DNA of 8,885 nt from Lysobacteraceae bacterium (GTDB taxonomy: Bacteria > Pseudomonadota > Gammaproteobacteria > Xanthomonadales > Xanthomonadaceae), in contig JAQGOI010000297.1 of NCBI GenBank assembly GCA_028293685.1, forward strand, positions 1 to 8,885, read 5' to 3'. The notes under the pieces were generated by a model. The model made no database searches, was not told where the DNA came from, and saw only the letters and a program-made list of their open reading frames with translations. Shown piece by piece: positions 5,210-8,885 of this stretch. Numbering within the stretch: position 1 is the first letter of the stretch; the number at the start of each line of letters is the position of its first letter. The position numbers and the translations under genes were made by a program.

Positions 5210-7125
5210 TGCGCGATGGCCCTCGGCAGAACCATGAGTACGGCAAGCAACGCGGCGATATCCGCCGGCTTGGTGAGATGGCCGTCGAAACCGCTGGCTG
5301 CCGTCCGCTCGCGATCGACTGCCTGGCCCCAGCCGGTCAGGGCGATCACGCGAGTGGCGTCGAAGCGAGGATCGGCGCGCAGTTGGCGCGCAACCTCGAA
5401 ACCATCGATATCCGGCATCCCCAGGTCCAGCAGCACGACGTCCGGCACGAGGTCGTGCAGCGCCGACAATGCGGCGCGACCGCCGTGCGTCACGCACGTT
5501 TCGGCGCCCATCTGCGACAGCCATTCGCCCATGCTGTCGGCGGCGTCGCGATTGTCGTCGGCGACCAGCACGCGGAGGTTCGCCAGACTCTCGGCGATGT
5601 GGGTGCCGCCTTGCTGGGATTCCACGTCGCAGGCTGTCCGCAGCGGCAGCTTGACGACGAACTCGCTGCCCAGGCCCGGCCCGTCGCTCATCGCCGCAAC
5701 CGAGCCGCCGTGCATCTGCACCAGGCTGCGGACGAGTGACAGGCCAATGCCGAGGCCACCATGCGCATTGCTGGAGTGCCGGTCGAGCTGGGTGAACAAT
5801 TCGAAAACCTCCTGCAATTTCTCGGGCGGAATGCCGATGCCATCATCGCGTACCGCGATCGCCGCCTCGCCATCCTCATGCCATAGGCGCAAGGCGATGT
5901 TGCCGCCGGGCTTGCCGTAACGTGCGGCGTTGTTGAGCAGGTTGGTCACCACCTGCGCAAGGCGGACCGCGTCGGCGTGCACGTGCAATGGCGTATGCGG
6001 AAGGGTCATCGACAGTGTCTGCCCGCTCTGCTCGACTTGGGGTCGACTGGTTTCGACCGCGTTGCGCAGCACCGACGCCAGGTCGACGGGTTCCAGGCGC
6101 AGTTCGATCTGTCCGCGGGTGATCCGGGACACCTCCATCAGATCGTCCACCAGGCGCGACAGCTGGTCGACCTGGCGTCCCATGATGTCGTACAGGCGCG
6201 TCACCGTCTGCGGCTCGTCGGTGGCCTTGAGCACGTGAAGCGATGTGCGCAATGGCGCCAGCGGATTGCGCAATTCGTGCGCGAGCGTGGCCAGGAATGC
6301 ATCCTTGCGGCGATCCGCCTCGCGCTCGCCTTCCTGCGCGCTCTTGCGCTGGGTGATATCGGCGAACAACACCGCGACCTGACGCGCCAGCGGATCGCCG
6401 ACGCGATATGCCGATACTTCGTACCAGCGATCCAGCGCCTTGGCCTGCTGCTCGAAGCGTACCGGCTCGCCGGTCGTGGCCACACGGCCGTAGATGTCCA
6501 TCCAGCGCCGCTCGTACCCGGGTACGAGCGTGCTGACGCACTCGCCGATGACACCGACAAGCCCGGTCTGCTCGGCGAAGCGCGCATTGGTTTCCAGGAA
6601 GCGGTAGTCGATGGGCGCGCCGTCGTCGTCGAACAGCACTTCGATCAGGCAGAATCCCTGGTCGATCGAATCGAACAGCGACCGGTATTTGTCGCTGATC
6701 GTGATCTGGTCGGTGACATCGATGATCGAGCCGAAGACCTCGACCGCGTGGCGGGCGACACCTTCGCCCTCGAACTGGGTACGTCCCCGCGACACCGCGA
6801 AACGCACGGTACCGTCCGCGTGCACGAAGCGCAGGTCCTCCTTGTATCGGCCGGGATCGCCGACGACCAGCGAGGCATGCAGGGCATGCCGCACGGCTGC
6901 CCGGTCATCGGGATGGACCCGTTCGAGCACGCCGTCCAGCGTCAGTTCCGCGTATCGGTCGACGCCAAAGATCTGGCGGCAGCGCGCATCGGCCAGGATC
7001 AGGTTGTCGGCCACCGACCATGTCCACGTGCCCAGCCGCGCGACTTCCAGCGCCAGCCGCGCCTGCTGTTCGCTGCGCCGAAGGGTCGCGTCGATGTCAG
7101 TGACGCGCCGGCCGTATTGCTGCAT
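5206..7125 (-). CDS. Soluble PAS-PAS hybrid sensor histidine kinase with C-terminal receiver domain
   Basis: The product has 639 residues and no transmembrane segment, so it should sense a cytoplasmic signal. PAS1 spans about 18-140 (LGTWTWSVADN...HPDDR...GTVRF, ending IIDVTDQ). PAS2 spans about 145-260 and ends in FADITQRKSAQ. HisKA follows, with the phospho-accepting H283 in FLATLAHELRNPLAPL. HATPase_c has an N-box (NLLNNAARY, about 396-403), G1 (DDGIGI, 428-432) and G2 (GGLGIGLSLV, from about 456). The receiver domain (about 517-630) has acidic D523/D524, phospho-acceptor D567 in VVLLDLGMPD, T597 and K619, so it looks functional. The ATG at 7125 has AGGGGG 7 bases upstream; extension further upstream reads as non-protein-like sequence. 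No DNA-binding domain or separate response regulator is nearby, so output probably runs through an HPt/regulator elsewhere or the coupled downstream protein. Confidence 0.93.
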   Translation of the reverse strand: MQQYGRRVTDIDATLRRSEQQARLALEVARLGTWTWSVADNLILADARCRQIFGVDRYAELTLDGVLERVHPDDRAAVRHALHASLVVGDPGRYKEDLRFVHADGTVRFAVSRGRTQFEGEGVARHAVEVFGSIIDVTDQITISDKYRSLFDSIDQGFCLIEVLFDDDGAPIDYRFLETNARFAEQTGLVGVIGECVSTLVPGYERRWMDIYGRVATTGEPVRFEQQAKALDRWYEVSAYRVGDPLARQVAVLFADITQRKSAQEGEREADRRKDAFLATLAHELRNPLAPLRTSLHVLKATDEPQTVTRLYDIMGRQVDQLSRLVDDLMEVSRITRGQIELRLEPVDLASVLRNAVETSRPQVEQSGQTLSMTLPHTPLHVHADAVRLAQVVTNLLNNAARYGKPGGNIALRLWHEDGEAAIAVRDDGIGIPPEKLQEVFELFTQLDRHSSNAHGGLGIGLSLVRSLVQMHGGSVAAMSDGPGLGSEFVVKLPLRTACDVESQQGGTHIAESLANLRVLVADDNRDAADSMGEWLSQMGAETCVTHGGRAALSALHDLVPDVVLLDLGMPDIDGFEVARQLRADPRFDATRVIALTGWGQAVDRERTAASGFDGHLTKPADIAALLAVLMVLPRAIAQ

Positions 7126-7228
7126 CCGCCTGCCCCCTGCTGGGCCGGGTCGGGACACCCCGTGACCGACCAGCAATGTGGATGACAACGTAGCACCCTT
7201 CGCAACCTGGCCCATATCCTGCGCCCGG

Positions 7229-7253
7229 GTAGCGCCAGCCTGCACGCTGGACC
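7229..7253 (+). repeat. REP-like GTAG hairpin
   Basis: A GTAG tetranucleotide (7229-7232) precedes CCAGC (7235-7239), a 6-base loop and GCTGG (7246-7250). GGT/ACC (7228-7230 and 7251-7253) can extend the pairing around the GTAG-side bulge. GTAG-headed stem-loops are the signature of REP/SMAG-type elements in Stenotrophomonas and Xanthomonas relatives, which are mobilised by RAYT transposases. It lies in the gap between the pseudo-phosphatase and kinase genes. Only one copy is visible in this window, so the assignment is tentative. Confidence 0.45.
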
Positions 7254-7268
7254 TGCGAAGCCGATGTC

Positions 7269-7790
7269 CTACTGTCGCCCGACCTGGAGCGCGGCGTGTC
7301 CGTCGGCACCGATCCGGATCGTGTAAAGACCGTCGACGTTGTCCTCGCCCAGCGCCGCGATGCGGCATGCACACAGGGATGCCACCAGGCCGGGAACCGT
7401 TGTTCCCTGCCCGACCACCAGCACGGATCCGCGATGATGACGGGCCCGCAGTTGCGCGGCGAAATCGGAAGGCGACAGGGTCGGATCGTAGGTCGTGACC
7501 GCCAGCCCGTGCAGCTTCGCCGTCGGTTGCGCGGTCTGCTGCCCGCGACGGAAGTCGGGCGCATACACCGCCGTCAATGCGCGGGATGCCAATCGTTGCG
7601 CCAGCGCCTGCGCACGCGCGACGCCCATTGCACTGAGCGACGGATTGCGACTGCCACCCTCTGCCTGCTCGGCATTGGGCACGACAAGGAAGGTCGTCGC
7701 TTCATCGCTGCCAGGCGTCGTCGCTGCATCGGCGTGCACGCCGGCGCACGCCGTCAGCGCCAGCAACCACCCTGAAAGCACCAGGCGCAT
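7269..7790 (-). CDS. Histidine-phosphatase-fold lipoprotein lacking catalytic residues (putative pseudophosphatase)
   Basis: The product has 173 residues. It begins with a signal peptide carrying the lipobox LTAC, with lipidated C15, so it should be anchored in the envelope. The body follows the histidine phosphatase (phosphoglycerate-mutase-like, SixA-sized) superfamily closely: FLVV..AE (34-41), PSLSAMGVARAQALAQRLAS (50-69), AVYAPDFRRGQQTAQP (74-89) and SVLVVG...TVPGLVASL (122-139). Active members carry RHG/RHA at the first motif and a second histidine in VVGH. Here these read P38-N39-A40 and VVGQ128. The RHG arginine and both catalytic histidines are therefore gone, while the fold, R81/R82 and C-terminal region are kept. 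The frame is intact, so this is a preserved pseudoenzyme rather than a decayed gene. The start ATG has a GAGGG site 8 bases upstream. A ligand-binding or scaffold role is plausible but unproven. Confidence 0.85.
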   Translation of the reverse strand: MRLVLSGWLLALTACAGVHADAATTPGSDEATTFLVVPNAEQAEGGSRNPSLSAMGVARAQALAQRLASRALTAVYAPDFRRGQQTAQPTAKLHGLAVTTYDPTLSPSDFAAQLRARHHRGSVLVVGQGTTVPGLVASLCACRIAALGEDNVDGLYTIRIGADGHAALQVGRQ

Positions 7791-7806
7791 CGGGACATCC
7801 CTCGCA

Positions 7807-7829
7807 GACGGTGACCATTTCACACCGTC
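7807..7829. promoter_or_regulatory. Inverted repeat upstream of the pseudophosphatase gene
   Basis: GACGGTG (7807-7813) and CACCGTC (7823-7829) form a perfect 7-bp inverted repeat around a 9-base spacer. It lies 17-39 bases upstream of the minus-strand start and just beyond its ribosome-binding site, within the divergent intergenic region. It could be an operator or a 5'-UTR hairpin. A GTGA-N5-TCAC core inside it resembles a CRP half-site pair with one spacer base too few. Confidence 0.35.
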
Positions 7830-7938
7830 GCCATCTTTATCACTGTTTCCAAAACCGGTGGCGCGCGAGCGGGCGATGCCCCGCGGCCGTTCAGCCGGGA
7901 GGTGGACACTGGAGCTGCGTTCCCAGAGGAGAGTACCC

Positions 7939-8451
7939 ATGACCGAGAACACGATGATCAAAAGCACGATGATCAAGCGCACGACGAGCAAGAGCACGAC
8001 GACCAAGACCGCGCTTCCACTGCTTGCCGTGCTTGCGTGTGCGCTGGCCGGGTCCGCCATCCCGGCGGCGCAGGCGGCCGATCGCGACATCGACTGCAAG
8101 CTCACCTACAGCCTCACCGGCTGGTCGCTCATCTACAAACACACCAGCGGTCGCGGCCGCGTCACCTGCAACAACGGCCAATCGATGCCGGTGCGCATCA
8201 CCGCTCGTGCGGTCGGACTGACGGCTGGCAAATGGCATATCGACCACGGCACCGGACGCTTCAGCGATGTGCATACCATCCGCGATGTGCTTGGCGGTTA
8301 CGCCCAGGCCAGCGCGAATGCCGGTTTGGCCAAGTCGGGCGAGGCACAGGTGCTGAGCAAGGGGCCGGTCTCGCTGGCGCTGGCCGGTGCGGGCTCAGGC
8401 ATCAACCTGGGCGTGGACATCGGCCAGTTCCGCATCCGGCCTGCACGCTGA
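7939..8451 (+). CDS. Small exported protein of unknown function with a repeat-extended signal peptide
   Basis: The product has 170 residues. The ATG at 7939 has a strong AGGAG 7 bases upstream. The first 24 residues are a Thr/Lys/Ser-rich repeat, followed by a hydrophobic core (ALPLLAVLACALAGSAIP) and an AQA-AD cleavage site near residue 46. The mature part has two cysteines (C53, C77) that could form a disulphide, and a Gly/Ala-rich C-terminal half with alternating hydrophobic residues (GYAQASANAGLAKSGEAQVL, VSLALAGAGSGINLGVDIG) that suggests beta strands. The order of a Cys-containing N-terminal strand, GTGRF, GGYAQASA and INLGVDIG recalls DUF992-type periplasmic proteins, but I would not assign it firmly. 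It is divergent from the pseudophosphatase and convergent with the next gene. Function is unknown. Confidence 0.82.
   Translation: MTENTMIKSTMIKRTTSKSTTTKTALPLLAVLACALAGSAIPAAQAADRDIDCKLTYSLTGWSLIYKHTSGRGRVTCNNGQSMPVRITARAVGLTAGKWHIDHGTGRFSDVHTIRDVLGGYAQASANAGLAKSGEAQVLSKGPVSLALAGAGSGINLGVDIGQFRIRPAR
7951..8010 (+). repeat. 15-bp tandem repeat, four degenerate copies, inside the signal peptide n-region
   Basis: Four consecutive 15-base units encode TMIKS, TMIKR, TTSKS and TTTKT. The first two units differ at very few bases and the last two also resemble each other. The unit is a multiple of three, so copy-number change would lengthen or shorten the n-region without breaking the frame. Confidence 0.8.
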
Positions 8452-8472
8452 TTGCATCTGCTCGGACGAGGG

Positions 8473-8486
8473 CCGGCTACGGCCGG
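8473..8486. terminator. UACG-tetraloop hairpin between convergent genes
   Basis: CCGGC (8473-8477), loop TACG, GCCGG (8482-8486) forms a 5-bp GC stem closed as C(UACG)G, one of the very stable UNCG tetraloops. It lies 22 bases after the exported-protein gene and 15 bases before the stop of the facing gene. No T-run follows on either strand, so it may protect mRNA ends or aid Rho-dependent termination rather than terminate by itself. Confidence 0.4.
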
Positions 8487-8501
8487 GCATCGTTCCCGAC
8501 G

Positions 8502-8885
8502 TCAGGGCATTTCCCGCGATGCGCCTCGGTCGACAGCCGGGGACTCACCAACAGGTGGTACGCGGATCGTCGGCAGCCTCGCGGCTTTTAAGGCGGCGTC
8601 CAGTTCCGGCAGGTCGTTGGCCTTGACCTCCATCCACTTCCGCAACGCACGCTGCAACCGTGACGCGTACTCAGCGAAAACGACCCGTTGTGGCGCAGTC
8701 GGTGCACCATCGGATGCCTCCAGGTCCGCCTGCAGCGAAGTCAGCTCGCCGCCAATGGCCGAAAGATTGAGCGGTGCCTGTTCGCCCTCGCCTTCCACCA
8801 GCGGAGACAGCGCCGTCTTGAACGCCAGTGCGGCGGTCGCAACCGACGGCGCGACAGCGGCATTGCCACCGAGTGCCTTCAGCTG
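8502..8885 (-). CDS. C-terminal part of a large protein, possibly a BNR/sortilin-like (WD40/YVTN-type) exoprotein
   Basis: The frame is open from the right edge of the window and gives 127 residues before the TGA at 8502-8504, so the gene's start lies outside. A GTG at 8798 is not a likely start, because protein-like sequence continues upstream of it. The visible part is alpha-helical: LNLSAIGGELTSLQADLEAS, then APTAPQRVVFAEYASRLQRA, then a W-x-x-x-KANDLPELDAALKAARLP block, with a short Pro/Glu/Arg tail. In Xanthomonadaceae the C-termini of large secreted WD40/YVTN/BNR-repeat (sortilin-like) proteins have this layout: an 'LN.L...L..L' helix, 'D.APT', a W and 'DLP.LN..L'. None of the propeller is in view, so the family call is from memory and moderate. 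Confidence 0.6.
   Translation of the reverse strand, partial: QLKALGGNAAVAPSVATAALAFKTALSPLVEGEGEQAPLNLSAIGGELTSLQADLEASDGAPTAPQRVVFAEYASRLQRALRKWMEVKANDLPELDAALKAARLPTIRVPPVGESPAVDRGASREMP

Noticed and set aside
5210..5524. Longer version of the DUF6630-like protein starting near 5524
   Set aside because: The extra residues are the out-of-frame reading of the kinase receiver domain. The ATGA overlap at 5206-5209 gives a natural start.
5977..7185. Long plus-strand frame (402 codons) opposite the histidine kinase
   Set aside because: It mirrors the PAS and HisKA coding region. The translated product has no domain signature, while the opposite strand has a complete hybrid kinase.
7126..7374. 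Upstream extension of the histidine kinase to 7374
   Set aside because: It would overlap the pseudophosphatase gene and reads as Arg-rich sequence. The ATG at 7125 has AGGGGG at good spacing directly before PAS1.
1..8885. CRISPR array, tRNA, rRNA, transposase or prophage genes
   Set aside because: No regularly spaced repeats, cloverleaf, rRNA-like sequence or transposase/phage domain was seen. The only mobile-type signal is one REP-like hairpin.

Overview
The window is a GC-rich bacterial chromosomal segment with tightly packed genes on both strands. Several clues point to a gammaproteobacterium of the Lysobacterales (Xanthomonadales) order. They are a SufT-type Fe-S assembly tail, an I78-type lipoprotein protease inhibitor, a protein that looks like the DUF6630 family, a perfect CRP/Clp-type operator and a GTAG-headed REP-like hairpin. 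The taxonomic call is an inference from family distribution, not a measurement.

Layout. Positions 1-232 hold the 3' end of a sufT-like gene. A one-base insertion near 118 appears to push its conserved last dozen codons out of frame. Next comes a 450-base non-coding stretch with a CRP-like palindrome (251-266). It leads into a large secreted protein (687-2522) with an EXORDIUM-like HExxE domain and two PPC domains, closed by a strong terminator (2546-2575). Facing it is a small lipoprotein of the I78 protease-inhibitor family (2721-3038, minus). After about 490 non-coding bases, the minus strand carries a 69-residue hypothetical protein (3528-3737), a secreted five-EF-hand protein (3933-4544), a DUF6630-like protein (4649-5209) and a soluble PAS-PAS hybrid histidine kinase (5206-7125). 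The last two overlap by ATGA.

Upstream of the kinase lies a histidine-phosphatase-fold lipoprotein (7269-7790, minus) in which both catalytic histidines and the RHG arginine are replaced, so it looks like a pseudoenzyme. Divergent from it is a small exported protein of unknown function (7939-8451). Its signal peptide is preceded by four 15-bp tandem repeats. The window ends inside a minus-strand gene whose C-terminal tail resembles those of large BNR/sortilin-like exoproteins.

How the genes work together. Most products are exported (PPC protein, I78 inhibitor, EF-hand protein, pseudo-phosphatase, 170-aa protein), so the region is rich in envelope and extracellular functions. The kinase and the DUF6630-like gene are the only clear operon. 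The kinase has no DNA-binding output and no cognate regulator in view. The strongest candidates for new biology are the catalytically dead phosphatase-like lipoprotein, the EXORDIUM-PPC protein with its long CRP-linked leader, and the coupled kinase/DUF6630 pair.
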